DNA of 64,000 nt from Bacillota bacterium (GCA_023443315.1 JAEZVA010000044.1:1-64000); one strand, 5' to 3'. Shown: positions 27,101 to 36,102, counted from the stretch's first letter. Made by a program: numbers and translations. Notes: generated from the sequence alone by a model not told the origin.

Positions 27101-27858
27101 TCAATATAATCACCCTGAGAAAAATCGAGGGTAAAATCCGACATATGAGGCACACGTACAAATCCGTTTCTGCAGAGATCAACGAAGCGGTATGCGATTT
27201 GCTTAATAGAGAATAGTTCGTTTTCCGGGATGGTATCGCGCTCGAGAATTTCCCTAATTTCTTTTGCGGTAACCCTTGAAAGAAGCCGGATTATGCCCAG
27301 TTCTTTGTCATAGAACATCTTATGTGCAAGTTCAGTCGGAAGGGAATAATGCTCGGCGTCCTCTGGCGCAAACGGAATAATACAATCCGTTACCTTGGCG
27401 TTTCTGTAGGTTGCAAAAGTTACTTTTCCGCGCACCATGTCTGTGTTGCCCTTAACGATAAATGTAATGCCCATTGAAGACGGCATATACTGGGCGGATA
27501 AACCGATTTCCTCGTCCAAGTTTTCATCAGCGGTCTCATCAAATTCTGACTCACGAGGACCTGACGAGGGATTAGAGGTTTCGGATAGATCCTGCTCAGA
27601 GATTTCGGCAGTTTCCAGTTCAGATTCAGCATCTTCGCTGGTTATCGGAACGGTTTCATCGCTATCTTGATTAACCTGATTCCCTTGCGGATAAAGGATA
27701 CCAACCGAATAGCGGCTAATAGGGCTGCTTGATATCAATTCATGCTTGGCCTCCGGCACAGAAAACTCCGAACCTGGTCCGAGCAGTTCGGCTTTTATGA
27801 GGTTGATGTATTCCTCACGGGCAATAATCAATTGCTCTCTGATTTCGTTGTTCTTCAT
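24193..27858 (-). CDS. drmA: DISARM helicase DrmA
   Basis: Large SF2-type helicase of DISARM (1221 residues). Walker A is FPTGGGKTEAYLG near residue 555. The DEAD-type motif II reads IIQDELHLISG near 779. SAT-like motif III is STATIRRS, and motif VI is QASSRIGRSFPG near 1025. A zinc-finger pair CPWCGTK .. CPHEDC lies near 690-720. An acidic, low-complexity segment (residues 65-120) interrupts the N-terminus. It overlaps the drmE stop by 4 bp (ATGA), so translation is coupled. In DISARM, DrmA-DrmB binds DNA with a free 5' end and is needed for defence. Confidence 0.93.
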   Translation of the reverse strand: MKNNEIREQLIIAREEYINLIKAELLGPGSEFSVPEAKHELISSSPISRYSVGILYPQGNQVNQDSDETVPITSEDAESELETAEISEQDLSETSNPSSGPRESEFDETADENLDEEIGLSAQYMPSSMGITFIVKGNTDMVRGKVTFATYRNAKVTDCIIPFAPEDAEHYSLPTELAHKMFYDKELGIIRLLSRVTAKEIREILERDTIPENELFSIKQIAYRFVDLCRNGFVRVPHMSDFTLDFSQGDYIDNNKELDGTTAKITALRTRIDDGLWSLTVMLVNGIDEVPAKPHHCLFQSRIIVSSEQNSFAFRESTPDLNTESMDEEECSLELLYRDKKIYGTGLGTSVNWEIDTEGNGSIWSEFFPQAEVPPMSFDLPENDVVLAKKLSMKFLSDLDGTEKEHQLSALKNLVDLYKNWVDNLVQTATMLDSKYQSAASKNIYECKRAYARMYSGIKTLDSNDTAYSAFVLANRAMFMQRVHLRIQSSTSDVDRYPDDEEIANLLRNIDYRKENDNDCRWRPFQIAFLLMDVNSVVYDASEERNIVDLIWFPTGGGKTEAYLGLTAFAIFYRRLAHKKESAGTAVIMRYTLRLLAAQQFTRAATLICACEYIRQDCEARRNIYPPYQLGSEPITIGLWIGGSHIPNRNEDAKYHLDKLQNVREYYYVRSEKDRHNKFQVLKCPWCGTKLVKDDKDKKLVGKWGYNMRDKHFYMFCPHEDCDFTSRLPIQIIDDELYRKPPTLLFGTVDKFAMMPWDSRVGSFFAVGSGNRTPELIIQDELHLISGALGTMVGLYETAVDAICGQKGVYPKIIASTATIRRSKEQCSVLYNREVVQFPAPGLDSNDSFFAREAKVSYEDGIFGRKYVGIMPSGKTKAMTEIRAMAALLQKINMMNLPDEVKDKLWTLTVYFNSLKDLGKASTLVDDDVKDFIIRTANRMFATRRLIVGSDELTSRVTTTELNETLDKLEKLEYSQKNIADKRYASNVLLATNMISVGIDVARLNVMLMVGQPKLTSEYIQASSRIGRSFPGVAFIQYDATKSRDRSHYERFRSYHESFYRFVEPTGATPFSKPARERALHAVVTAIIRQRTGLCEDKDAVNFDKEQFKDVIADVEMFIIDRIKSINDRAHNGLKDDILDVRSEIETFFDGWQAAVDECNSHGQSTPLYFGRRFMVKAPAAGEKRLLKQYNSSGQDAASETLTSMRNVDTQVNGSVVIWEG

Positions 27859-30512
27859 ATCGATACCTCCAATTCGGTTATTGGTTTGTTAATTATATTG
27901 ATAGGTACTGCTATGGGCTCGTCGAGCAGTGAAATGCTCTCTAATTCAAGTATCTCGGAAAGGTTTTCGACATTTCCATAAACAATTTCAAGAACACTGC
28001 CCGTCGGCGGAGTATGTCCGCTGAGTCTGTCCGCAATTGCCTTACCTATAAGTTCCAGTATCTCCTTGCGTTGTCGTCTGACTATGCGGCAGGCTTCATA
28101 GTAACTGTTTGTATCGTCAAGAAGATGGAAATTACCGGTAAGTTCAGCGATTTGCTTCAGAGTCTTTTCGTCACGCGGCCCCACAATGTGGCTTTCCTCG
28201 ATTAACCATTGGCGTATGGACATTTCTTGAAGAGAACTGCCGAGTTTCCGCAATCGCTTAGCAATATCTCTGTATGAGAAACCTCTATTGTTTTTGTATT
28301 CGCGCAGGGCTTCCTTCCAGTAAAGTGCTTTTTCCGTCGCATCTACCACTTCTTTGCTCAGCCGTCCTGTTGATTGAAGGTTCTCATAAATGTAATCCAC
28401 CATATTTCGAGTGTAGTCATCACGTTTTGCGAACACGAGCAAATCACCGACGACGAGTTTTTCTACATCAGTTTCGGTAACCAATCCTTGTGTAGAATCA
28501 AAAACAACTGCATTATAGTATTTTGAAAACAAAATTTGCTCTCCGCTCGAAAATCGCCCTGTGGTATACACTACGGAAATGGGTGAATTTTCTGCGGAGC
28601 CTGAAGCTCGCTCCGCAAATCTACCTATATTAAAAGTGCTTATGTTGTCAATGTATCGTTCTAAATCTGAGGCACCCTCGGCAAATGCGTGGATCTCATC
28701 CTCTTCCGTATTCCTTTTCGCAATGTCCTTATTTATTTCCGGTGGATCCTTATCGACTAAACCGAGTCTTGAATTCAATTTTTCTTCGAAATCGCCAGCT
28801 TGTTGCTTCTTGTGATTGAATAGGTGCGTTTCGCATTCGTAGAGTAGAATCACAATGTCCTTAGCTGCCCTGCATTTCAACGGGTCAAATCGCTTCCCGT
28901 AAATGTCTCCGACAACAATAACCTCTTCATAATCTACGGAGCTATTAAAGCGATTTGCTGTGACAATATTTACGTGCAGCCTGTTAAACCGCTCATCTCC
29001 GATAAGAATATCGACGTAGTATGCTTTCGGCACGACGACCGCAATCTCTCGCCCACTGAGAGTATCTAAATATTCTTTTAGCACCTCATATTTTGGGCAT
29101 TGCAACAATACGGATTGATAGAGGCGTTCCAAAGTATCCACCACAAATGCGCAATTGCATTCCATCGATCCAGAGGACTCCGCAAGATTCCATAGTTTAC
29201 GGATTCTCAAGGCGGGAGAAGTTACGCCACTATTCAATCTTCCGGAATTAACGGCATCTTCTAGTTCCTTCATCGAAAAAACTGCAGTTGTAAACAGGTT
29301 TAAAAGAGAATGGGCGGAGATTATGAAATCTTTTTTTCTCTCGTCGTACCACTCTGACTTTTTAATTGTGTATAATTCTTCTCTTACTTTCTTAAAGTCT
29401 CTCCACGAACACCCCCCGTCAACATTAATGACCGAGACGGCATTGTTCACAATATTTCCAACCTGCCTATCAAGTTGAGCGGTTAATAGATTGTCTTCCT
29501 GAGGAGGAAGCGAATTCTGCATGAGAAATTCCTTTGTACAGGCAAACACAGATGCATCTTCTTGAGATTCAACAATACCCGCTGCAATGTCTGAATCCAT
29601 TTCAGTGGTAACATGGGCAAATCGCAACGATTTTCGTCCTAGCAAATCAGTCAATTCGGAGACACCATTTGCCAACGCATTGGACCCAATAACCATCAGA
29701 CCGACCGTCTTGTTTCTACGTTTATCAAGCACTAAATCTCGCGCAGTAGAAATTTTACCTGTGATCTTTAAAACGGGCTCCGATTTGGCAGGATTGCTCC
29801 CGTACTGATACTCTTCACCGCTATCAGCATAGTATGATGCCGTGACAATATCAAGCAAGCCGATATGCTTGTTTTTGTCATAAACTAGCTCAAGACCCTT
29901 GGATATACGGTCGAAGACCCCACGCTCAGCCACAATAACCGCTGACACTCCGGTAATGCTCGAAATGGTTTGACAAGGAATATCGAACATATAGGAAATG
30001 AAACTGTTACGATTTGCGGTCTGTTTCTTAATTCCGCGACCGTCGGTTACCAGAGAATCACCATTATAAGGCGTAATTAAGTGCCAACGTTGCTTAGGGG
30101 CATATGTTTTGGAAGATTTTGTTGGTTGCTCTAGAACTGCAAAATGTCGCTTACCTCCGATTTTATTTGGAATAGGTCTGCAGTCTTTATCAGCAAACCC
30201 GCGCCATATATATCGTTCTATTCTGTCCTCACCATAAAGTATAAAGTCGCCGATTTGAAGCGATTCGATGATATCAACATTTTCTGTATCATCAATATAA
30301 ATGCAGCTTAATGCAACTGATAAAAGTGAAACGATATCAAAACACACTGATCCGGTATGTAAGGCTATACTGACGGAGTGATCATCGCTGGACATTGCAG
30401 TAACACAGAAGTCAGAGTACTGCTTAATAATCCGTTCTTTTGAAATAAGCGAACCCTCGAAATATATGTCACATCTCTCAGTTAAGCAGGTCAGCACACT
30501 TGCGTTCGTCAC
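27855..30512 (-). CDS. drmE: DISARM protein DrmE (class 2 component)
   Basis: 885 residues with no catalytic motif that I recognise. The identification rests on size, position directly upstream of drmA with a 4-bp overlap, and the presence of drmMII, which together define class 2 DISARM. The C-terminal 150 residues are basic and helical (YWKEALREYKNNRGFSYRD, then IAKRLRKLG), which looks like an HTH followed by a DNA-contacting helix. Translation starts at GTG 30512, fixed by GGAGGTG 8 bases upstream. If it is not DrmE, it is still an obligate operon partner. Confidence 0.75.
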   Translation of the reverse strand: MTNASVLTCLTERCDIYFEGSLISKERIIKQYSDFCVTAMSSDDHSVSIALHTGSVCFDIVSLLSVALSCIYIDDTENVDIIESLQIGDFILYGEDRIERYIWRGFADKDCRPIPNKIGGKRHFAVLEQPTKSSKTYAPKQRWHLITPYNGDSLVTDGRGIKKQTANRNSFISYMFDIPCQTISSITGVSAVIVAERGVFDRISKGLELVYDKNKHIGLLDIVTASYYADSGEEYQYGSNPAKSEPVLKITGKISTARDLVLDKRRNKTVGLMVIGSNALANGVSELTDLLGRKSLRFAHVTTEMDSDIAAGIVESQEDASVFACTKEFLMQNSLPPQEDNLLTAQLDRQVGNIVNNAVSVINVDGGCSWRDFKKVREELYTIKKSEWYDERKKDFIISAHSLLNLFTTAVFSMKELEDAVNSGRLNSGVTSPALRIRKLWNLAESSGSMECNCAFVVDTLERLYQSVLLQCPKYEVLKEYLDTLSGREIAVVVPKAYYVDILIGDERFNRLHVNIVTANRFNSSVDYEEVIVVGDIYGKRFDPLKCRAAKDIVILLYECETHLFNHKKQQAGDFEEKLNSRLGLVDKDPPEINKDIAKRNTEEDEIHAFAEGASDLERYIDNISTFNIGRFAERASGSAENSPISVVYTTGRFSSGEQILFSKYYNAVVFDSTQGLVTETDVEKLVVGDLLVFAKRDDYTRNMVDYIYENLQSTGRLSKEVVDATEKALYWKEALREYKNNRGFSYRDIAKRLRKLGSSLQEMSIRQWLIEESHIVGPRDEKTLKQIAELTGNFHLLDDTNSYYEACRIVRRQRKEILELIGKAIADRLSGHTPPTGSVLEIVYGNVENLSEILELESISLLDEPIAVPINIINKPITELEVSI

Positions 30513-30605
30513 AGCGGGTTCACCTCCGTAGTTTTGATGTCAGTAGAGAAGATTTTGAGGCAGCTTTACATAAAATGAAACACTCCCTATTGCAGCAGGT
30601 TATAA

Positions 30606-31805
30606 TTACGGAATGTCAGAACTACTCTGTTGTGTTTGTTTTTTTCTTCTTTCATGTATTAGGGTGAGTATAGCTTTTTTGAACTCGCCAGCGCTGGCTT
30701 CAACAAGCTTTACTGGAACAGCATTACCAATTTGCAATGCCGAGTTGCCGAGCGAATTGCTGAATTTAAAATCATCAGGAAATGTTTGAAATCGTGCGGC
30801 TTCCCTAATGGATATGGCGCGGTCTTGTGCATAGTGCCCGTATCTGCCTTTTGTATAGCAGAGACACCCTCCGGTCATCGTAGGTGAAGGTTTATCTGGA
30901 TCCATGATACCGTACACATCTTTATGACCAGAAAAAACATTCCCTTCATCATTTTTCTTTTTATGGCATTCCAAGATCATATCATCAGGCAGGGCATCAC
31001 GAGATCCTCCGTGAGCACGAATATAACGTATTCTTTGGAGATTCTTCTCGCTTAGGTTTGCGCATTTATGATTGTATATATTTTGGTTTCCTTCATATAC
31101 TTCTCCAGCTGAAATCGAAGGTAGGTCACCAATTGCTTCGCGGACTGTTATCCACGGAAGTAGGCCATTCTCTTCGTGTTTATCATGAGTCGGAAACGGA
31201 AGAGTAAATATTTTTCCATATGCCTGTAATTCTCTATGAATATCGATTCGAACCGCGTGAAGGACGAATCGTTTACGCAGTTGAGGAACGCCATAATCCG
31301 CAGCATTTATAACATTCGTTACAACATAATATTTTTCATTATTGCTTTTGCCATTTTTATTTTCCAACCTATCAATGAATTGATTCAAGATATTTTTATT
31401 AAAATCAGCTACTATGCCTGGAACATTTTCCATCAATATGAACGGTGGATGCATTTCTTCAATTACACGTAAAAATTCAAAGAGCAACTTCTTACGTTCC
31501 TCTTCAGGTTTTTTTTTGTTGTTTGGATTTTGCATAGTAAAATTTTGACACGGAGGACAACCAGCGAGAAGATACAATTCTCCGGGATGGATATTTGCAG
31601 TTTTAAGTAATTCCTCTCCCGTAATATCACAAATGTCTTTGCGAAGGATATTCACTTTGCTTAGTGGAGGATAGTTGTGATAAATGTCAGCAGCAATATT
31701 ATCAATTTCAACAGCTACCTTCACGGCGAATTTTATTTTTGCTAGCCCGCAGGATACGCCGCCGCAGCCAGAAAATAAATCGATTGCTTTAATCTTAACT
31801 CCCAT
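30606..31805 (-). CDS. drmMII: DISARM C5-cytosine DNA methyltransferase (DrmMII-type)
   Basis: Methylates cytosine C5 and is expected to mark self DNA. Motif I is DLFSGCGGVSCGL. The catalytic motif IV Cys is in AGCPPCQNF. Motif VI is MENVPG, motif VIII QLRKRFVLHAVR, motif IX/X REAARFQTFPDDF and GNSALQIGNAVPV. The target-recognition region is around residues 215-300. ATG 31805 is selected by GGGGAGG; an ATG 33 bp upstream lacks a site. Its stop is 93 bp before drmE. A class 1 adenine methylase is not present. Confidence 0.92.
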   Translation of the reverse strand: MGVKIKAIDLFSGCGGVSCGLAKIKFAVKVAVEIDNIAADIYHNYPPLSKVNILRKDICDITGEELLKTANIHPGELYLLAGCPPCQNFTMQNPNNKKKPEEERKKLLFEFLRVIEEMHPPFILMENVPGIVADFNKNILNQFIDRLENKNGKSNNEKYYVVTNVINAADYGVPQLRKRFVLHAVRIDIHRELQAYGKIFTLPFPTHDKHEENGLLPWITVREAIGDLPSISAGEVYEGNQNIYNHKCANLSEKNLQRIRYIRAHGGSRDALPDDMILECHKKKNDEGNVFSGHKDVYGIMDPDKPSPTMTGGCLCYTKGRYGHYAQDRAISIREAARFQTFPDDFKFSNSLGNSALQIGNAVPVKLVEASAGEFKKAILTLIHERRKKQTQQSSSDIP

Positions 31806-31952
31806 GCGAATCCTCCCCAATATCAACGGCAGAGCCAAAATGAATTTTTATATCAGTTTTCTCTTCACCATAATAGTCTCCGCTATAGCAATTCAGCTTA
31901 AGGTTGCCGTTATCTATCTGTGCTTTAGATTAATTTAGTTTGTTGATATATC

Positions 31953-34388
31953 TTAGCCAATGACATCAAGTGTTTCATATATTAACTTGATAAGATTATA
32001 TCTGTCTTTTATTCTCATTTGAGCATCTTCGATAGAAAGCAATGTACAGTTGTGCGCATTCTCGATGTTTCTTTGCGTTGAAAAAATAAATAAATCACCT
32101 ATTATATCTTGTTTGCTTCTTGTTTTTTTTATTGCAATAGCTTCATTGGTTTTTAGAAATTCTATCAATTCACCAACCATAGATTTACCATATTTCACAA
32201 CAAAACTATGCTGTTCGCTTTTTGGAATAGCCAACAGCAAATTTGCTTTTAAAAACACTTCAGTTGCATTTGAGAAAGGCTGTAAAATAGAACCAGAAAT
32301 GTTAGGGAGTTGAACGTCTTGTCCCAACGCCGTTCTCATAAGAGAGAAGACCAATTCCCCATCAATTAAAGCTTGCATTACTCCGGTAAACTGGTTTTTA
32401 GTAACTGAGTCGCTTTTATTTGTTCCTGCAAGCGCCAAAGCAACTTTTTTCTCGATTTGGATCAAATCTAAACGGCTGTTGTCGAGTTTCTCTTGTACTA
32501 ATCTAGTGATTTCTTCAACACGATTTTCAACGCTCATTCTGCTTGCATCTGATAAAGCTTTCTTTTGTTCCTTTGCATGTAAGTCTTTATAAAAGTTGCT
32601 TGTTATGATGCTAGTTTTCATGACACTCATTTTGTGCTTGTCGATGACTGTGTCAATTAGTAGCTTTTCAAAAGCCTGCGCTCCCGAATGTAATATTCGC
32701 TCCTGTCGATTAACCGAGTAATCAATTCTATCAGGGCAATCCAAGATATCATTTAAATACCATGTTACATCCTTTACCTCCCATTCCTGAGGATAAAAGA
32801 TTGCTGCATACGCATCAAAGTTGTCTGAATACTTTTCTTTCTGCACATGGATACCGTAGTTAGTAAGCAGAGCATTATAATCTTTCTCTTTCAATGTATA
32901 GATGATAGCATAAGTGAATAAAGCCTTGGCTATTGACATAGTATCAAGTTTATAGTCAGGCGTGACATTCTCGTTTTTTATTAGAATTATGGGTATGCTC
33001 CTGTCTTTTCTATCAATAAAATCTCTAATGGATATACTATTTACATTCTGAGGTTCAGCTGCTATTCTTTTATAGTTTTTGAAGTAGAAGTCTTTACTTA
33101 AATCATCCAAAAAATGAGGACGGTATGACTCAAGTTCAAACTCTTCCTTCCCCGTGAAATGACCCTCGGGTAATTTACTATAGACCCTGACACAAAGGTT
33201 GACTGAATCGCCTATGCAACTAATGGAAATATCCATATCAAAGCTGCACCCAACAATAGGATGCCTAAAATAGGTTCCCACATCTGGAGAAGCAATATGT
33301 TGAGCCCACAGTTTTTGATCCTTATCACAATAATAAGACGCTTCGATTCGGCTCACGCCATATAAACGAAACGATTGTATATCATGATTTAAACACATAT
33401 TGTTAATTTCGCTTTCCATCTCACTGGAGTCAGCATACTTTTTCGAAAAGTTCAAAATACAAATAACAACTTTGTTAAAAATCTGTGTAGGCGTACACCG
33501 AGGTTTCAAGTCATTTATTTGTGCTTGAAAATAGTACTTAAGTTGTTTGTTCGCAGACCTAATTTGTCGTATAGACCCTTCCTTTTCTTCTCCGCTATTT
33601 AACATGCGTTGTCCAACAGTAATAGACTGCAGATTAGATAATCCTCTACGCTTAGATATGTAGGGGGGAGCTTCATCGCTTGAAAGAATTTTCATAATAT
33701 CTGCGAAATTATCAACTGTATAAGTGGAAACAGAAGCCAACTCTACATGCGGATTTATAGCAAATGAAATGGGAGCCCTTGATGCGATGTCTGCGTCATT
33801 TTTACCATCACCAATGAAAATCCAATCCTTAGTGTCCTTCAAATTATAATTGCGAAACAACAAACTTAGAAATGCATACTTGTCCTCAAAGTCGGATGGC
33901 TGTAGATTCCACGCCTTAATAAGGTTATCTTCACCCCATATATATTCGCATGCTCCAAAACCATGTTCAATTCCTAATTCTATCTGAGCCCGCTTTATCA
34001 GTTCCTGAAATCCACCAGATATTAAAACCGGTATATAGTTCTGTGTAATTTGAATTTCTTTGAAAAAATCAATTACACCATCATTATAAATTGCGGAAGC
34101 AATAAGCGTTTCAAAAACATCCCTTTGTAGTTTATGCCGCTGATGCATCTGAGCTGTATCTTTTACCCATTCAAGATAGTTCTTATAATGGTTCCTCCCA
34201 TCAGCACATAGTTGCTTGCTTCTATCCCATTTTATGTGACTTTCACGTTCTTCACGGATAGCATCTTCACCAAGAGCTTGAGCAATTGGTTGCCACATTG
34301 TCGAAGCGAAGTCTGTCCCTGGGATTTTATACTCCGCCTTAAAAATTGTCCCTTCTACATCACATACTAATAGCTTTTTATTTTTCAA
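31953..34388 (-). CDS. HAD phosphatase fused to a large unknown domain, DISARM-associated
   Basis: 811 residues. Residues 1-230 are a phosphoserine-phosphatase-like HAD domain. Motif I is CDVEGT with nucleophile Asp10 (the usual second Asp is Glu12). Motif II is VLISGGF near 122 and motif IV FIGDGKNDAD near 193. The remaining 580 residues match nothing I know; the middle (about 290-420) might be a sensor fold and the end is helical. Start is TTG 34388 with GGAGATGAG upstream. It is the first gene of the DISARM run, 147 bp before the methylase, on the same strand. No drmC is found, so this could be a replacement or accessory component, or a separate defence gene. Confidence 0.7.
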   Translation of the reverse strand: MKNKKLLVCDVEGTIFKAEYKIPGTDFASTMWQPIAQALGEDAIREERESHIKWDRSKQLCADGRNHYKNYLEWVKDTAQMHQRHKLQRDVFETLIASAIYNDGVIDFFKEIQITQNYIPVLISGGFQELIKRAQIELGIEHGFGACEYIWGEDNLIKAWNLQPSDFEDKYAFLSLLFRNYNLKDTKDWIFIGDGKNDADIASRAPISFAINPHVELASVSTYTVDNFADIMKILSSDEAPPYISKRRGLSNLQSITVGQRMLNSGEEKEGSIRQIRSANKQLKYYFQAQINDLKPRCTPTQIFNKVVICILNFSKKYADSSEMESEINNMCLNHDIQSFRLYGVSRIEASYYCDKDQKLWAQHIASPDVGTYFRHPIVGCSFDMDISISCIGDSVNLCVRVYSKLPEGHFTGKEEFELESYRPHFLDDLSKDFYFKNYKRIAAEPQNVNSISIRDFIDRKDRSIPIILIKNENVTPDYKLDTMSIAKALFTYAIIYTLKEKDYNALLTNYGIHVQKEKYSDNFDAYAAIFYPQEWEVKDVTWYLNDILDCPDRIDYSVNRQERILHSGAQAFEKLLIDTVIDKHKMSVMKTSIITSNFYKDLHAKEQKKALSDASRMSVENRVEEITRLVQEKLDNSRLDLIQIEKKVALALAGTNKSDSVTKNQFTGVMQALIDGELVFSLMRTALGQDVQLPNISGSILQPFSNATEVFLKANLLLAIPKSEQHSFVVKYGKSMVGELIEFLKTNEAIAIKKTRSKQDIIGDLFIFSTQRNIENAHNCTLLSIEDAQMRIKDRYNLIKLIYETLDVIG

Positions 34389-35615
34389 CTATACTCATCT
34401 CCACCCGCATTATTCATCAAAGTATACATTTAACATAAACTACAAAATTATAGCTTATTAACCATAAACTACTGATTTTTATTTGAGATAGGGTAACTTT
34501 CTGAATAATTCAACCAGAGTAAGACGAATAATTAATAGTAGTAATGTTTATTTTTCTAAATTTCTTGCACCTGGAACAAAATCATCATTACACCATTTTA
34601 TAAAGTTGCGTGAATGTAACAAATACGTTTTTACTGTATTGTCTGAGAGTAGTCCTTTTTGGTATGCATTGAGTACTTCTTTCTCATACGTTCCAAAAAG
34701 GCCTTCAATAGCTAATATTACTTCAATTACAGTTTTAATAATACTCGCCTCTTTACTTGGTTTTTAAGTCTACATATAATGAGGATCTGATTGGTTTGCT
34801 CAGCGTAGAATCCATAGAAAATTCTACCTTACTTTTTACAATGCTTAATATTGATGTATGTTGCATCCCCATGTTTAACGTCCACATAAATTTTAGTTAA
34901 GGAAGTTATCCGATTATAATAGAATTAAAATTTCGCAAACTGACAATTATTGCTACAATATTTTACTTTGTATATTCAAAGTATAGCTTCAAATCATTCT
35001 AAATTCAACTATATAAATACTTAATTTACTACATAACCCATATTTCGCTTAGTTTCACATTGAAATACAAGGTGCTTCAATAAAATAAGAACGCAGATTT
35101 TGTGAGTAAATAGGATATTAACTCACAAAATCAAGAGTTCTTAATGCTTTTAAAAGCATTTTTACACCTTGCAGCATGAGAAATTGCGAGCAAATAGGTT
35201 ATTACCATCCTAAAGTAGGATAGTAAGTCGCAAAATTAAGACATCTTATGCATTGTCACGCCTCCCGACAATGAGAAACTGTGAGCAAATAGGATATTAA
35301 GTCGCAAAACTGTGATATCATAATATTGAAATGATAAAGTGACCTAGCGACAGAGAAACAATGGGACACGGCGGCGGGAATAAGACGCCTCATAACCAAA
35401 ATCGAAAATCGCAAGAGGGAGAGCCGAAGTTCTCCTTGTTATTCCTAATTTCAGAATGAAAGCAGCTTCGTTAATGCAATTCCCTATAGTAAATGTCGGA
35501 TTAACTTTACAATTACGAATATTTCAATATAATAACAGTAAGGGTTTTTACTGGCTCCTCGATATCATATGGCATATTCAAAAAGAACAGCAACCAAAGA
35601 AAGGAGAACGACTAC
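34389..35615. other. AT-rich non-coding stretch with the three-copy repeat
   Basis: 1.2 kb without a credible gene. From 34389 to about 34550 it should contain the DISARM promoter (minus strand), but no clear -35/-10 pair stands out. The centre (34.6-35.1 kb) is very AT-rich with only short frames. The three-copy hairpin repeat is at 35099-35311. At 35350-35450 there are small stems (GGCG / CGCC; GGAGA / TTCTCC) that could belong to a structured RNA leading to the small protein genes. Confidence 0.5.
35099..35311. repeat. Three imperfect hairpin repeats
   Basis: A unit close to TGTGAGCAAATAGGATATTA followed by (A)GTCGCAAAA or CTCACAAAA begins at 35101, 35185 and 35280. Each unit closes as a hairpin. 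Copy 1 has perfect arms TTTTGTGAGT / ACTCACAAAA. Copy 2 has TTGCGA / TCGCAA and carries an extra inner hairpin (ATCCT / AGGAT). Copies 2 and 3 share the preceding ATGAGAAA. Spacing is 84 and 95 bp. Compensatory changes keep the pairing, which points to function as RNA or as a protein-binding DNA site. Not a CRISPR array. Confidence 0.6.
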
Positions 35616-35807
35616 ATGCCAACCGAGTCTTTTTTCAAAGAATTTGTAATCGATGATAAGAAACTTGCTCGTGAACTTCTTCGCGACATGAAAAACAACA
35701 AGGTTGTTTGCACACTCGGTCAAGACGATGCAAAGCTAGAAGAATATCTTGCTGGGGGGAAAGACATACTTAAAAAACTATCACCCTCTAAAAACAAAAC
35801 ACTTTAA
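35616..35807 (+). CDS. Tiny protein, first tandem paralogue
   Basis: 63 residues, MPTESFFKEFVIDDKKLARE at the start and LKKLSPSKNKTL at the end. The pattern is charged and helical, with no membrane segment or known motif. AAAGGAGAA lies 9 bases before ATG 35616. The next gene (35904) encodes a paralogue with the same beginning and end. Both end in conserved Lys-Leu-Ser-Pro-(S/T)-Lys-Asn-Lys-Thr-Leu. The size suggests an antitoxin-like or regulatory peptide, but no partner toxin is obvious. Function unknown. Confidence 0.6.
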   Translation: MPTESFFKEFVIDDKKLARELLRDMKNNKVVCTLGQDDAKLEEYLAGGKDILKKLSPSKNKTL

Positions 35808-35903
35808 TAAAGAAGTTCTACACCAATATCGGAGCAGAACGTTCTTTGCATATCCCGATTGGCATATAAAAAGAAAAGCAACGAAAGAAAGGAGACTAAC
35901 AGC

Positions 35904-36098
35904 ATGCCAACAAATTCGTTTGACAAAGACTTTGTAATTAAGGATCGAAAGCTTGCCCGCAGAATTCTTCGTGACCTTGAAGAGAATAAATTCACTTGCA
36001 AATTTGCTGGGGATAACACTGAAACAATGGAGGCTCTGGCGAGAGGGAGAGAGCTACTAAAAAAACTATCACCCACTAAAAACAAAACACTTAAATAA
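35904..36098 (+). CDS. Tiny protein, second tandem paralogue
   Basis: 64 residues, about half identical to the gene at 35616 and starting MPTNSFDKDFVIKDRKLARR. AAAGGAGAC precedes ATG 35904. In-frame TTG 35859 is rejected because it lies before the ribosome site. A terminator follows at 36103-36138. Retention of both copies with intact frames argues that the product matters. Function unknown. Confidence 0.6.
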   Translation: MPTNSFDKDFVIKDRKLARRILRDLEENKFTCKFAGDNTETMEALARGRELLKKLSPTKNKTLK

Positions 36099-36102
36099 AA
36101 AG

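Noticed and set aside
35099..35311. CRISPR array
   Set aside because: Only three units, unequal spacing (84 and 95 bp), units differ in length, and no cas genes nearby.
34389..35460. Retron or reverse-transcriptase locus in the AT-rich gap
   Set aside because: Stems exist but there is no reverse transcriptase gene in the window.
35456..35656. Upstream ORF overlapping the first tiny protein
   Set aside because: No ribosome site, and its second half is the out-of-frame shadow of the real gene at 35616.
35099..35807. Type III toxin-antitoxin locus (repeat RNA followed by toxin)
   Set aside because: The downstream proteins are only 63-64 residues and lack the ToxN-like length or motifs. Repeats are too long and uneven.
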